A stretch of DNA of 64,000 nucleotides from positions 1 to 64,000 of the forward strand of contig JACVCH010000022.1 of NCBI GenBank assembly GCA_016742175.1. Direction: 5' to 3'. Source of the DNA: Rhizobiaceae bacterium (GTDB lineage Bacteria; Pseudomonadota; Alphaproteobacteria; Rhizobiales; Rhizobiaceae). The position numbers and the translations under genes were made by a program. Of this stretch, positions 54,420 through 63,182 are shown piece by piece. The notes under the pieces are model-generated. The model was not told where the DNA came from, ran no database searches, and worked only from the letters and a program-made list of their open reading frames with translations. Position 1 is the first letter of the stretch; the number at the start of each line of letters is the position of its first letter.

Positions 54420-55253
54420 GTGAACAAACCGCAGAACTTCTTCCATCTCCACCTGATTTCGGATGCGACCGGCGAGACGCTGCTGGCGGCCGGCCGTGCC
54501 GCGGCGGCGCAATACAAGAACGCGCGCGCGATCGAGCACATCTACCCGCTGATCCGGACCGACAAGCAGCTCGAGAACGTCTTCGTCGACATCGAGGAAG
54601 CGCCCGGCATCGTGCTTTATACGGTAGTGGATCAGGAACTGGCCGCACGCATCGACGCGCACTGCCAGTCGCTCGGCCTGCCCTGCGTTTCCGTGCTGGA
54701 GCCGGTGCTGATGGTCTTCCAGTCCTATCTGGGCACCCCCGCCGGCCGCCGGGTGGGTGCGCAGCATGTGCTCGATGCGGATTACTTCCGCCGCATCGAT
54801 GCGCTGAACTTCACCATGGAGCATGATGACGGGCAGTTGCCGCCGGACATCGAGGAGGCCGACATCGTCCTGATCGGCATCTCGCGCACGTCGAAGACGC
54901 CGACCTCGATCTATCTGGCCAATCGCGGCATCAAGACCGCCAACGTGCCGATCGTCATCGGGGTACCGATCCCGCCGCAGATCGTCACCGCGAAAAAGCC
55001 GCTGATCGTCGGATTGATCGCGACGGCAGAGCGGATTTCGCAGGTGCGCCAGAATCGCGTCCTCGGCGGCGCCGGCTTCAACCATGGCGACTATGTCGAC
55101 CGGCTTTCGATTTCCGAGGAACTGGCCTATGCCCGTCAGATCTGCCACCGGCATGGCTGGCCGCTGATCGACGTCACCCGCCGCTCGATCGAGGAAACCG
55201 CAGCCGCCATCGTCGCGTTGCGCAACAAGACCCATCGCGAGGAAGCCTTGTGA
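54420..55253 (+). CDS. PPSRP: bifunctional kinase/pyrophosphorylase, DUF299 family (RP001 type)
   Basis: A 277-residue protein of the DUF299 family that regulates pyruvate phosphate dikinase or PEP synthase by reversible phosphorylation. The N-terminus [16 protein letters not shown] and the P-loop [18 protein letters not shown] are signatures. I chose GTG 54420, giving MNKPQNFF as in relatives; ATG 54387 would add 11 atypical residues and overlap a DnaA box. It is the first rightward gene after the origin and overlaps maf by 4 bp. Confidence 0.94.
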   Translation: MNKPQNFFHLHLISDATGETLLAAGRAAAAQYKNARAIEHIYPLIRTDKQLENVFVDIEEAPGIVLYTVVDQELAARIDAHCQSLGLPCVSVLEPVLMVFQSYLGTPAGRRVGAQHVLDADYFRRIDALNFTMEHDDGQLPPDIEEADIVLIGISRTSKTPTSIYLANRGIKTANVPIVIGVPIPPQIVTAKKPLIVGLIATAERISQVRQNRVLGGAGFNHGDYVDRLSISEELAYARQICHRHGWPLIDVTRRSIEETAAAIVALRNKTHREEAL

Positions 55254-55849
55254 GACAAGAAATCATCCTGGCCTCGGCCAGCCCGTTCCGCGCCAGGATG
55301 CTGGAGGATGCCGGCATCGAATTCACCGTCGAACGGCCAACGGTCGACGAACGCGCGGTCGAGGAGGCCGTCGCGGGCGCGGGGCTGCGGCCCGACGATC
55401 TGGCGCAGATTCTCGCCGAGGCCAAGGCCGTCGACGTCAGCCAGAACCATCCGGGCGCTTTCGTCATCGGCTGCGACCAGACCCTGTCTTTGGGCGAGGA
55501 ACTGATGCACAAGCCCGCCGACATGGAAGAGGCGAGGCGTCGGCTCCTGAAGCTGTCCGGAAAGACGCACCATTTGAACAGCGCGGTCGTCATCGCGCAG
55601 GACGGCGAGGCGATCTGGCGTCACGTCTCCGTCGCGTCGCTGACGATGCGCGATCTCGACCCGGGCTTCATCGGCCGGCACCTGTCGGCAGTGGGCGACG
55701 CGGCCCTGTCGTCCGTCGGCGCCTATCAGGTCGAGGGCAGGGGCATCCAGCTCTTCGAGAAGATCGAGGGCGACCACTTCACCATCGTCGGCCTGCCGCT
55801 GATGCCGCTTCTGGCGAAGCTGCGCGAACTGGGCGCCATCGATGGCTGA
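55250..55849 (+). CDS. maf: Maf-family nucleotide pyrophosphatase
   Basis: A 199-residue Maf/HAM1-fold nucleoside triphosphate pyrophosphatase that hydrolyses non-canonical or modified nucleotides. It has the N-terminal [12 protein letters not shown] (SxSxxR motif), DER, the central CDQTLS metal region and the KPAD block. The start is GTG 55250 with GAGG 7 nt upstream, overlapping the PPSRP stop as GTGA. It overlaps aroE by 8 bp. The order PPSRP-maf-aroE-coaE-dnaQ is standard in the class. Confidence 0.94.
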   Translation: MRQEIILASASPFRARMLEDAGIEFTVERPTVDERAVEEAVAGAGLRPDDLAQILAEAKAVDVSQNHPGAFVIGCDQTLSLGEELMHKPADMEEARRRLLKLSGKTHHLNSAVVIAQDGEAIWRHVSVASLTMRDLDPGFIGRHLSAVGDAALSSVGAYQVEGRGIQLFEKIEGDHFTIVGLPLMPLLAKLRELGAIDG

Positions 55850-56678
55850 TGCGGCCCATGCCTTCGTGATCGGCCATCCGATCGCTCATTCCCGCTCGCC
55901 GATGATCCACGGCCATTGGCTCGCCGCGCACGGCTTGGCGGGCGACTACCGCGCCATCGACGTCGCGCCGGCCGACCTGTCGGAGTTCCTGCAGCGCGTC
56001 CGGCGCGGAGAGTTCGCGGGCGGAAACGTCACCATTCCGCACAAGGAAGCGGTCTTCGAAGCCGTCTCGCGCCGCGATGCGGCGGCGGGCGCCATCGGCG
56101 CGGTCAACACGGTCTGGCTCGAAGAGGGCGAACTCGTCGGCGGCAACACCGACGCTTACGGCTTTGCCGCCAGTCTCGATGCGGGCGCGCCTCAATGGCG
56201 ACAGGCTGAGACGGCCCTGGTGCTGGGCGCGGGCGGCGCGGCGCGGGCGGTGCTTCACGCGCTGCGCGAGGCGGGCATAGGCAAGGTGACGGTCGCCAAC
56301 CGTTCGGCCGCGCGCGCCGGCGAACTGGCGCTCGCCTTTCCGGGCGTCAAACCGGCCGGGCTCGACCAGGCGCAGACCTTGCTGCCCAACACCGATCTTC
56401 TGATCAACACGACCTCGCTGGGCATGAAGGGCCAGCCACCGCTCGATCTCGACCTCGATGCGCTACCGGACGAGGCGATCGTAACCGACATCGTCTATGC
56501 GCCGCTGGTGACGCCGCTTCTGGAGCGCGCCGGAGCGCGCGGTCTGAAGACCGTCGATGGGCTCGGCATGCTGCTGCACCAGGCCGTGCCCGGTTTCGAG
56601 CGCTGGTTCGGTGTCCGGCCGGCGGTCACGCCCGATCTCCACGCCTTGATCGTCGCCGATCTCGAGGCGGGGCGATGA
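55842..56678 (+). CDS. aroE: Shikimate dehydrogenase (biosynthetic AroE)
   Basis: A 278-residue NADP-dependent enzyme of aromatic amino acid biosynthesis. The substrate motif [10 protein letters not shown] is intact. The catalytic Lys lies in VTIPHKEA and Asp in NTDAYGF. The nucleotide loop is GAGGAARA, followed by VANRS. It is the canonical copy; the divergent relative at 3285 lacks the Ser motif. It overlaps maf by 8 bp and coaE by 4 bp. Confidence 0.96.
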   Translation: MADAAHAFVIGHPIAHSRSPMIHGHWLAAHGLAGDYRAIDVAPADLSEFLQRVRRGEFAGGNVTIPHKEAVFEAVSRRDAAAGAIGAVNTVWLEEGELVGGNTDAYGFAASLDAGAPQWRQAETALVLGAGGAARAVLHALREAGIGKVTVANRSAARAGELALAFPGVKPAGLDQAQTLLPNTDLLINTTSLGMKGQPPLDLDLDALPDEAIVTDIVYAPLVTPLLERAGARGLKTVDGLGMLLHQAVPGFERWFGVRPAVTPDLHALIVADLEAGR

Positions 56679-57274
56679 TCGTCATCGGGTTGACCGGGTC
56701 GATCGGGATGGGCAAGTCGACCACCGCGCGCTTCTTCCGCGAGGCGGGCGTGCCAGTCCACGATTCGGACGAGGCCGTGCACCGGCTCTATGCCGGCAAG
56801 GCCGCGCCGCTGATCGAAGCCGCCTTTCCCGGCACCGTGACGAACGGCGTCGTCGACCGCGCGCTCCTCGGCAACCGCATTCTCGGCGACGCGGCGGCTC
56901 TGAAGACGGTGGAGCGCATCGTCCACCCGCTGGTGCGCGCCGACGCCGATGCGTTTTTGGCCGAACACCGCGCGGCGGGCCAGAAGCTTGCTGTCCTCGA
57001 CATCCCGCTCCTGTTCGAGACGGGCGGGGAGGGGCGCGTCGACCGCATCGTCGTGGTCTCGGCCCCGGCCGACATCCAGCGCGAGCGCGTGCTCGCGCGG
57101 CCGGGGATGTCGGTGGAGAAGTTCGAGGCGATCCTTGCCAAGCAGGTGCCGGACGCCGAAAAACGAAAGCGCGCCGATTTCGTCGTCGATAGCGGCGGCG
57201 GGCTGGAGGCGGCGCGCGCCGCGGTCGAGGCGATCGTGGCGGAACTCAAAGGCGAAGCGGCATCCGATGCGTGA
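56675..57274 (+). CDS. coaE: Dephospho-CoA kinase CoaE
   Basis: A 199-residue kinase for the last step of coenzyme A synthesis. The P-loop GLTGSIGMGKSTT is at residues 5-17. DSDEAVHRLY and LDIPLLFETG are family blocks. The ATG overlaps the aroE stop by 4 bp, and the 3' end overlaps dnaQ by 8 bp. Confidence 0.96.
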   Translation: MIVIGLTGSIGMGKSTTARFFREAGVPVHDSDEAVHRLYAGKAAPLIEAAFPGTVTNGVVDRALLGNRILGDAAALKTVERIVHPLVRADADAFLAEHRAAGQKLAVLDIPLLFETGGEGRVDRIVVVSAPADIQRERVLARPGMSVEKFEAILAKQVPDAEKRKRADFVVDSGGGLEAARAAVEAIVAELKGEAASDA

Positions 57275-57992
57275 GATCATCTTCGATACCGAGACGACCG
57301 GCCTCGACCCGAGCGAGGACCGGATCATCGAATTCGGCGGCATCGAACTCGTCAACCGCTTCCCGACCGGGCGCAGCTTCCACGTCTACATCAACCCGCA
57401 GGGGCGGCAGGTGCATCCCGAGGCGCTGGCGGTGCACGGCATCACGGACGCTTCGCTCGCCGACAAGCCGACCTTCGACGGCATCCTCGCCGACCTGCTC
57501 GCCTTCCTCGAAGGCGCGCATCTGATCGCGCACAACGCGAATTTCGACATCGGCTTCCTGAATGCCGAGTTCGGGCGGCTTGGAATCGACATGGTCGAGC
57601 CGGCCCGCGTGGTCGACACGCTGGCGATCGCGCGGCGCAAGCACCCGATGGGGCCGAACTCGCTCGATGCGCTGTGCCGGCGCTACGGCATCGACAATTC
57701 GCACCGCACCAAGCACGGCGCGCTGCTCGATTCGGAACTGCTCGCGGAGGTCTATATCGAGCTGATCGGCGGCCGGCAGGCGGCGCTCGTGCTCGACGTG
57801 CAGGCGAATGCCGCCGGCAAGCGCTCCGATGGCGGTGTCGTGATCGAGATCCGGCCGCGCCCGCGGCCACTCGCTCCCCGCCTCGGCGAGGACGAGATCG
57901 CCGCGCATGAAAAACTCGTCGCAACGCTCGGCGACAATGCCATCTGGCGGGTGGTCGAGCCGTCCTATGCGGCCGCCGCAAACGGCTCCTGA
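57267..57992 (+). CDS. dnaQ: DNA polymerase III epsilon subunit (3'-5' exonuclease) DnaQ
   Basis: A 241-residue proofreading exonuclease. Exo I is DTETTGLD at residues 7-14, Exo II HNANFDIGFLNAEF, and Exo III HGALLDSELLAEVY with the DEDDh-type His. The C-terminal tail that binds the polymerase is present (IAAHEKLVATLG). ATG 57267 overlaps coaE by 8 bp. A strong terminator follows the stop by 5 bp. Confidence 0.96.
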   Translation: MREIIFDTETTGLDPSEDRIIEFGGIELVNRFPTGRSFHVYINPQGRQVHPEALAVHGITDASLADKPTFDGILADLLAFLEGAHLIAHNANFDIGFLNAEFGRLGIDMVEPARVVDTLAIARRKHPMGPNSLDALCRRYGIDNSHRTKHGALLDSELLAEVYIELIGGRQAALVLDVQANAAGKRSDGGVVIEIRPRPRPLAPRLGEDEIAAHEKLVATLGDNAIWRVVEPSYAAAANGS

Positions 57993-57997
57993 AACGA

Positions 57998-58025
57998 AAA
58001 AACCCGGCGCTGAGGCCGGGTTTTT
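57998..58025. terminator. Bidirectional intrinsic terminator between dnaQ and secB
   Basis: The stem ACCCGGC/GCCGGGT with a 6-nt loop (58009-58014) is flanked by A-run and T-run (5 T on the plus strand, matching A's on the other side). It can stop both convergent transcripts, dnaQ rightward and secB leftward. Confidence 0.92.
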
Positions 58026-58045
58026 CATCTCGCTGGGCGTCTCGA

Positions 58046-58576
58046 TCAGGCGGTGCCGGTCGGCTGCGCGACCTTGGCGCGGGCCTGTTCCTCGGCCATG
58101 CGGCGCTGGAACATCTGCGCGAAGTCGATCGGGTCGATCATCAGCGGCGGGAAGCCGCCCTGGCGCGTGATGTCGGCGATGATCTGGCGCGCGAACGGGA
58201 AGAGCAGGCGCGGGCACTCGATGAAGAGCAGCGGCAGCATGTGCTCCTGCGGGAAACCGTCGATGCGGAAGACGCCGCCATAGACGAGCTCGGCGTTGAA
58301 AACGACGGTCTTTTCGACTTCCGCCTTTGCGTTGATCGTCAGAACGACGTCGAATTCCTTGTCGGCGATCGGGTTCGCATTGACGTTGACGTTGATGTTG
58401 ATGCCGGGCGGCTGGGTGCGCGTGCGCAGCGACTTCGGCGCGCCCGGATTTTCGAAGGAAAGGTCCTTCACATATTGCGAGACGACGTTGAAGGTCGCCC
58501 CCTGCTGGGGCTGCGCGCCGGGCTGGGCAGCGCCGCCGCCGTTCGGACCATTGGTGTTTTCGGGCGTTTCGGCCAT
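58046..58576 (-). CDS. secB: Protein-export chaperone SecB
   Basis: A 176-residue chaperone that keeps preproteins unfolded for the Sec machinery. The family blocks are [24 protein letters not shown] with [20 protein letters not shown] and [16 protein letters not shown] near the SecA-binding face. The first 30 residues are a disordered Gly/Pro/Gln tail. ATG 58576 has AGGA 8 nt upstream. It ends at the bidirectional terminator. Confidence 0.95.
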   Translation of the reverse strand: MAETPENTNGPNGGGAAQPGAQPQQGATFNVVSQYVKDLSFENPGAPKSLRTRTQPPGININVNVNANPIADKEFDVVLTINAKAEVEKTVVFNAELVYGGVFRIDGFPQEHMLPLLFIECPRLLFPFARQIIADITRQGGFPPLMIDPIDFAQMFQRRMAEEQARAKVAQPTGTA

Positions 58577-58673
58577 CTCGTCATTCCTCTCCACGTCCGG
58601 ATCCGTCTGTCCGGACGGCTGTTGCTCCAAGAAATCGGGCGTTCGCTAACATGCACGCCCGATCGTGACAAGT

Positions 58674-59180
58674 TTAGCGAGGCGGCAGGCGCGGATCGGA
58701 AGGCGAGCGCGTCTGCCGCTCGGCTTCGGCGGAAAGATCGCTGTAGTCGTCCGCATCGAGATCGACCACGCCGTCGCGGGCGCGCCGCCGCGCCTGCCAG
58801 GCCGCGCCGCTTTGAACCGTGGTGACGCGGATGCGGTCGCGCAGGAAGCGCCAGCCGAAATCGCGCACCGGCGGCAGGAAGAGGAGGAGGCCGATCGCAT
58901 CGGTGACGAAGCCGGGAATGATCAGGAGCAGGCCCGCGACGACGATCATCATGCCGTGCACGAGGTCGCGCCCGGGCGAGCCGCCGCGGTCGAGCTCGGC
59001 GCGGATGCGCTGGATGGTGTTGAAACCCTGGACGCGCACGAGAATAATGCCGAGAAAGGCCGACAGGAAGATCAGCCCGAGCGTCGCCAGCACGCCGATC
59101 TGGCTGCCGACGGCGATGAAGGTGGCGATCTCGACCAGCGGCATGGCGAGGATGAGAAGGGGAATGAGCGGAAATCGCAC
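58674..59180 (-). CDS. fxsA: FxsA family membrane protein
   Basis: A 168-residue inner-membrane protein of the FxsA (suppressor of F exclusion) family. It has four predicted helices, including LLILAMPLVEIATFIAVGSQIG and LLLIIPGFVTDAIGLLLFLPPV, and a charged cytoplasmic tail. I chose GTG 59180, with GAGG 8 nt upstream, because it places the first helix right at the N-terminus. It is normally next to secB and a Tim44-domain gene in this class, as here. Its molecular role is not known. Confidence 0.88.
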   Translation of the reverse strand: MRFPLIPLLILAMPLVEIATFIAVGSQIGVLATLGLIFLSAFLGIILVRVQGFNTIQRIRAELDRGGSPGRDLVHGMMIVVAGLLLIIPGFVTDAIGLLLFLPPVRDFGWRFLRDRIRVTTVQSGAAWQARRRARDGVVDLDADDYSDLSAEAERQTRSPSDPRLPPR

Positions 59181-59439
59181 GATAGGGGCCTCAAGAGCGG
59201 TTCGCCGATATATAGGGAAGGCCTGCGTCCATTTGAATGCGGCGGTTCGGCGATCTATATGCAAAAGATGGACCGGCGCGCTTGATTTCGTGCCAGAAGG
59301 CTTCACCTACTGCGCAACGGCCCCGCAAGCGGGGATTTGCGATCTGAATTGAGTGGCGAGCATCGGACGGCGCCGGGCAACCGGCAGGATTTCGATCCGG
59401 TGCTCCAGTGTAACGACGAACAGGGTCTTGGCGGACGAT
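59181..59439. promoter_or_regulatory. Divergent region between fxsA and the Tim44-like gene with repeats and a hairpin
   Basis: This 259-bp gap carries a direct repeat, GCGGTTCGCCGATATATAG at 59197-59215 and a 16/19 copy at 59242-59260. Near 59312-59338 there is a stem-loop with core CCCCG-CAAG-CGGGG and an outer CGCAA/TTGCG pair. The repeats overlap TATA-rich promoter-like bases. I see no gene here. Confidence 0.5.
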
Positions 59440-60138
59440 ATGGAATTCTTCGACTTCGGAACCATCTTCTTCCTCGTCGCCGCCGCGGTGATCTTTTATC
59501 AACTGCGCAGCGTGCTCGGCCGGCGCACGGGCAATGAGCGCCCGCCGCACGATCCCTATACGCGCCCCGATTCGGACAAGCAGGCGGCGCCCGAAAATGT
59601 CGTCTCGCTGCCGCGCCGCCGCCTCGGCGACCAGCCGCCAGCGCCCGACTTCGCCGCGATCGACGCCGTCGCGCCGGAAGGCACGGCCGTCAACAACGGC
59701 CTGCGCGCGATCCGCCAGGCCGATCCGAGTTTCGAACCGGGTCAGTTCGTCGACGGCGCCAAGATGGCCTACGAGATGATCGTGATGGCCTATGCAGACG
59801 GCGACCGGCGCACCCTGAAAAACCTTCTCTCGCGCGAGGTCCATGACGGGTTCGTCCAGGCCATCGCCGACCGCGAGGCGCGCAACGAGAAGGTCCAGTC
59901 CTCCTTCGTCGGAATCGACAAGGCCGAGATCGTCGGCGCCGAGCAGAAGGGTTCGGAAGCGCACATCACGCTGCGCATCGTCAGCGAACTGATCTCGGCG
60001 ACGCGCAACGCCTCGGGCGAGGTGATCGACGGCGACCCGGAGACGGTCGTCGAGGTCAAGGACGTCTGGACCTTCGCCCGCGACACCCGCTCGCGAGACC
60101 CGAACTGGAAGCTGGTCGCGACCGAAGCGGAAGAATAG
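59440..60138 (+). CDS. Tim44/TimA family membrane-anchored calcium-binding-like protein
   Basis: A 232-residue protein with one N-terminal membrane anchor (about residues 4-22, MEFFDFGTIFFLVAAAVIFY), then a disordered basic/proline-rich linker, and from about residue 85 a C-terminal Tim44-like domain (FVDGAKMAYEMIVMAYADGDRRTLKNLL). Bacterial members lie next to mltA, fxsA and secB. I chose ATG 59440 because it gives the conserved MEFFD start. The function is not established; a role at the inner membrane in protein or lipid handling has been proposed. Confidence 0.88.
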   Translation: MEFFDFGTIFFLVAAAVIFYQLRSVLGRRTGNERPPHDPYTRPDSDKQAAPENVVSLPRRRLGDQPPAPDFAAIDAVAPEGTAVNNGLRAIRQADPSFEPGQFVDGAKMAYEMIVMAYADGDRRTLKNLLSREVHDGFVQAIADREARNEKVQSSFVGIDKAEIVGAEQKGSEAHITLRIVSELISATRNASGEVIDGDPETVVEVKDVWTFARDTRSRDPNWKLVATEAEE

Positions 60139-60154
60139 GACCGAGACCGCTGGC

Positions 60155-61204
60155 ATGGAAACGCCGGCTACCCTCGAATTTCTGAGCTTCGACGACATCG
60201 CCAACTGGCGGCGCGACGACCATCGCGCCGCCTTCGAAGCGTTCCGCCGCTCCGCCTTCCGCAATCTCGAAAAACCCTCCAAGACCGGCGCGTTCGGCAT
60301 TTCGGCCGCCGATCTCGAACCGGCCTTCGCCGCCGCGCGAAACGGCGTCGACGATGCCCGCACCTTTTTCGAACGCCATTTCCGCCCCGCGCGGATCGTC
60401 GCCGACGGGTTCGTGACCGGATTCTACGAGCCCATTGTCGAGGCGAGCCCGGTAAGCACCCAGCGTTTCCGCCATCCGATCCTGTCGCGGCCGGCCGACC
60501 TCGTCGATATCGATGCGGAAAACCACCCGGTGGATTGGGACGCCGGGATTGCTTTCGGCAGGCAAACGACCGAGGGCATCGTACCCTTCTTCGATCGCGG
60601 CGAGATCGAGCGCGGCGCACTCGACGGGCGCGGGCTGGAGATGGCGTGGCTGGCCGACAAGGTCGATCTGTTCTTCATCCACGTCCAGGGCGCGGCGCGG
60701 CTGGTGATGACGGATGGCAGCGAAAGGCGGGTCACTTACGCCGCGAAATCCGGCCATTCCTTCTCCGGACCGGGCAAAATCCTCGCAGAACGCGGCGAAA
60801 TTCCGCTGAAAGACGTCACGATGCAGTCGATTCGGGCCTGGTTTGCCGCCAATCCGGCCCGAATCGACGAGGTTTTGTGGCAAAATCGCTCGTACATTTT
60901 CTTCAAGGACGCCCCCGTCGACGACCCGGCGCTCGGCCCGATCGCCGCCGCAAAGGTGCCGCTGACGGCCGGGCGGTCGCTCGCCGTCGACCGCAATCTG
61001 CACACCTTCGCCACGCCCTTTTTCGTCGAAGCGCCTCAGATGGAGTTCGCCCGGCTGATGATCGCGCAGGATACCGGCTCGGCGATCATAGGCCCGGCGC
61101 GGGGCGACATCTTCTGCGGTTCGGGCGATGCGGCAGGGGACGTCGCGGGCGTCATCAAGCATCGCGCGAAGTTCTTCATGCTTGTGCCGGAGCGGCACGC
61201 ATGA
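60155..61204 (+). CDS. mltA: MltA-domain lytic murein transglycosylase, no visible signal peptide
   Basis: A 349-residue murein lytic transglycosylase A family protein with the MltA domain, GFYEP motif and barrel insert. The 3D domain lies at the C-terminus, with ARLMIAQDTGSAI, GPARGDIF and FCGSGDAAG supplying the catalytic Asp. The N-terminus starts METPATLEFLSF and has no signal peptide or lipobox, as in several rhizobial relatives. It follows the Tim44-like gene by 16 bp and overlaps the Smr gene by 4 bp. How a leaderless enzyme reaches the murein is unclear; an upstream start could not be found. Confidence 0.9.
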   Translation: METPATLEFLSFDDIANWRRDDHRAAFEAFRRSAFRNLEKPSKTGAFGISAADLEPAFAAARNGVDDARTFFERHFRPARIVADGFVTGFYEPIVEASPVSTQRFRHPILSRPADLVDIDAENHPVDWDAGIAFGRQTTEGIVPFFDRGEIERGALDGRGLEMAWLADKVDLFFIHVQGAARLVMTDGSERRVTYAAKSGHSFSGPGKILAERGEIPLKDVTMQSIRAWFAANPARIDEVLWQNRSYIFFKDAPVDDPALGPIAAAKVPLTAGRSLAVDRNLHTFATPFFVEAPQMEFARLMIAQDTGSAIIGPARGDIFCGSGDAAGDVAGVIKHRAKFFMLVPERHA

Positions 61205-61749
61205 CGCGCCGCGCCAAGGGATTGAGCCGGGAAGACCGCCAACTCTGGTCGAAGGTCGCGCGCTCAGTCGCGCCGATGCCCGGCAAGAGTTTTCCGGAAG
61301 AAATGGAGGAGGCGCTCGCCTCAGAAGAGAAAGCATCGCCGGCGCTGCCGCCGGTGATCGCCGAGGCCAAGCACCAGGCGGAAATCCTGCGCCGCGAGCC
61401 GGCGCAGCGGCCGGTGATCGACCGGCCGACGAAGAAGAAACTCGCCAAGGGGCGGCTTGCGATCGAGGGCAAGGTCGACCTCCACGGCATGACGCTCGCC
61501 GAGGCGCATGGCGTTCTGCTTGCCTTCCTGCACAATGCGTATGCGCAGGGGCGGCGGCATGTTCTGGTGGTGACGGGAAAGGGTTCGTCCATGGGCAGCG
61601 ACGGCGTGATGCGCCGGCAGGTGCCGCAATGGTTTGCGACGCCGGCCTTTCGCGGCCTCGTTTCGGCGCATGAGGATGCGGCGCGCCACCATGGCGGGCA
61701 GGGCGCGATGTATGTGCGGCTGCGCCGGCGGCCGGGAGACGCGACATGA
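61201..61749 (+). CDS. Smr-domain protein (MutS2-type C-terminal domain)
   Basis: A 182-residue protein. Its C-terminal half is the Smr domain with the conserved VDLHGMTLAEAHGVLLAFLHNAY and the TGKGS motif VVTGKGSSMGSDGVMRR. The N-terminal half is a charged, probably unstructured tail of 85 residues. Smr domains nick or bind nucleic acid; the role of these stand-alone rhizobial versions is not known. It overlaps mltA and the XRE gene by 4 bp each. Confidence 0.9.
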   Translation: MTRRAKGLSREDRQLWSKVARSVAPMPGKSFPEEMEEALASEEKASPALPPVIAEAKHQAEILRREPAQRPVIDRPTKKKLAKGRLAIEGKVDLHGMTLAEAHGVLLAFLHNAYAQGRRHVLVVTGKGSSMGSDGVMRRQVPQWFATPAFRGLVSAHEDAARHHGGQGAMYVRLRRRPGDAT

Positions 61750-62150
61750 CGCCCTTCGGCGAAAAGGTGCGGTCGATGCGCACCGAGCGCGGCATCGCGC
61801 AAAAGGATATGGCGGCGGCGCTTGGCGTCAGCCCGGCCTATCTGTCGGCGCTGGAGCACGGCCGGCGCGGCGTGCCGAACTGGGCGACGGTGCAGAAGAT
61901 CATCGGCTTCTTCAACGTGATCTGGGACGAAGCCGAGGAACTGGAAGCGCTGGCGGCACGATCCGATCCGCGCGTCACGGTCGACACGGCAGGCCTCTCG
62001 CCGAAGGCGACGGCACTCGCCAATCGTCTGGCAACGCAGATCGGAATGCTGGGCGAGGACGATATCGCCCGGATCGTCGCGCTGCTCGACGAGATCGATC
62101 AGAAAAGCGCTTCGAGGTCCTCCAGCCGGTCGTTGACCAGCCAGCCATAA
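61746..62150 (+). CDS. XRE-family helix-turn-helix regulator
   Basis: A 134-residue regulator. The HTH lies at residues about 5-62: FGEKVRSMRTERGIAQKDMAAALGVSPAYLSALEHGRRG. The remainder is a short helical tail. It is translated from an ATGA overlap with the Smr gene, so both should be made together. The last 52 bp overlap the DUF1402 gene on the other strand. The target is unknown. Confidence 0.9.
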   Translation: MTPFGEKVRSMRTERGIAQKDMAAALGVSPAYLSALEHGRRGVPNWATVQKIIGFFNVIWDEAEELEALAARSDPRVTVDTAGLSPKATALANRLATQIGMLGEDDIARIVALLDEIDQKSASRSSSRSLTSQP

Positions 62151-63061
62151 TAGTTCTCTTCCGGCAGGCGGGGCGCCTCGCCGCGCGACGCGCTTTCGAG
62201 GTTCTCGCGCTTGAGGCGATAGGCGCGCTGCTCGGGATTGCCGACATTGTAGAGCGTCGCGGTGACGCCCGGATTGGCCGAGATGTCGAAGCCGGCTATG
62301 CGGCGATAGGCGTCGATCGAGGTCTTCAGCGTCGCCGCCACATAGGCGAGCGTCAGGTCCGGGTCCATGATCGTGCGGTAGACCGCCTGCGGATCGGATG
62401 CGTCGAGCTTCGGCAGGCCGGAGACCTGGTGGACGAGGTCGCTCATCTGTAGCGCGGTCAGCGGGTTGAGTTGGCCGATGCCAAAGGTCTGGCCGGCGTA
62501 GAAGGGCTGGAAGAAGACCGCGCCGAACCGGTTGTCCGGATAGGAGCCGCCATCGACCGTCCGGCCGCGGAAATCGCGTTCCCACACGACCTCGCGGCAG
62601 GACCACAGGTCGTAGCTGTCGGCCGCCACCGCGTTGCACTCGGAAAATTCCGGCCGGCCGACGAAGGCGGCGACGTTCTCGCCGCCATGGGCGAACTGGA
62701 AGCTGGTCGACAGGTAGGAGACGGCCTTGACGTAGTAGGTCTGCAGCCGGTCATAGGCATCGACATTGTAGGTGTGCTCGCCGACGATCGCGCCGGCCAT
62801 GTGGATCGGATCGATGCCGTATTGGGCGGAGACCTGCCGAATCTTGGAGCGCAGCGTCTCGTCCTGCTGGAAGAGGCGCAGAACGCGCTGGTACTTCTCT
62901 TCGTAGGTCGTCGAGAGGGCACGGGTGCGGCTGGCGGAGCCGCCCGGCACGCCGGGCTGCTCGACATTGCGGTTGCCGGGCGGGACTTTCGTCACGGCAT
63001 GCGCCTCGCCCGCGACGAGCGCGACCGATAGCGACAGGATCAGACCGGCAAATGCATGCAT
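62099..63061 (-). CDS. DUF1402 family exported protein
   Basis: A 320-residue secreted protein with a signal peptide at residues 1-22 (MHAFAGLILSLSVALVAGEAHA). The mature part has YQRVLRLFQQDETLRSKIRQVSAQYGIDPIHMAGAIVGEHTYN, a lysozyme-like opening (I-V-G-E-H), and later FGIGQLNPLTALQMS, reminiscent of lytic transglycosylase or chitosanase-like folds (inference). DUF1402 proteins are typical of Hyphomicrobiales and not characterised. I chose ATG 63061. Its 3' end overlaps the convergent XRE gene by 52 bp. Confidence 0.85.
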   Translation of the reverse strand: MHAFAGLILSLSVALVAGEAHAVTKVPPGNRNVEQPGVPGGSASRTRALSTTYEEKYQRVLRLFQQDETLRSKIRQVSAQYGIDPIHMAGAIVGEHTYNVDAYDRLQTYYVKAVSYLSTSFQFAHGGENVAAFVGRPEFSECNAVAADSYDLWSCREVVWERDFRGRTVDGGSYPDNRFGAVFFQPFYAGQTFGIGQLNPLTALQMSDLVHQVSGLPKLDASDPQAVYRTIMDPDLTLAYVAATLKTSIDAYRRIAGFDISANPGVTATLYNVGNPEQRAYRLKRENLESASRGEAPRLPEENYYGWLVNDRLEDLEALF

Positions 63062-63182
63062 GAGATTCGGGCCCTCGGCCAAAGCGGCGCGACCATAGTG
63101 AGCGGCCATCGGCCCGTCGAGCGCGGATTGCGCCCGGCGGGCCGTGATTCGCTCACTTCGTCGCGAGGTGTTGCCGATGGGC

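Noticed and set aside
54267-55235. Minus-strand open frame entering the origin gap
   Set aside because: It is antisense to PPSRP and would place a gene over the DnaA boxes. The PPSRP frame matches a known family throughout.
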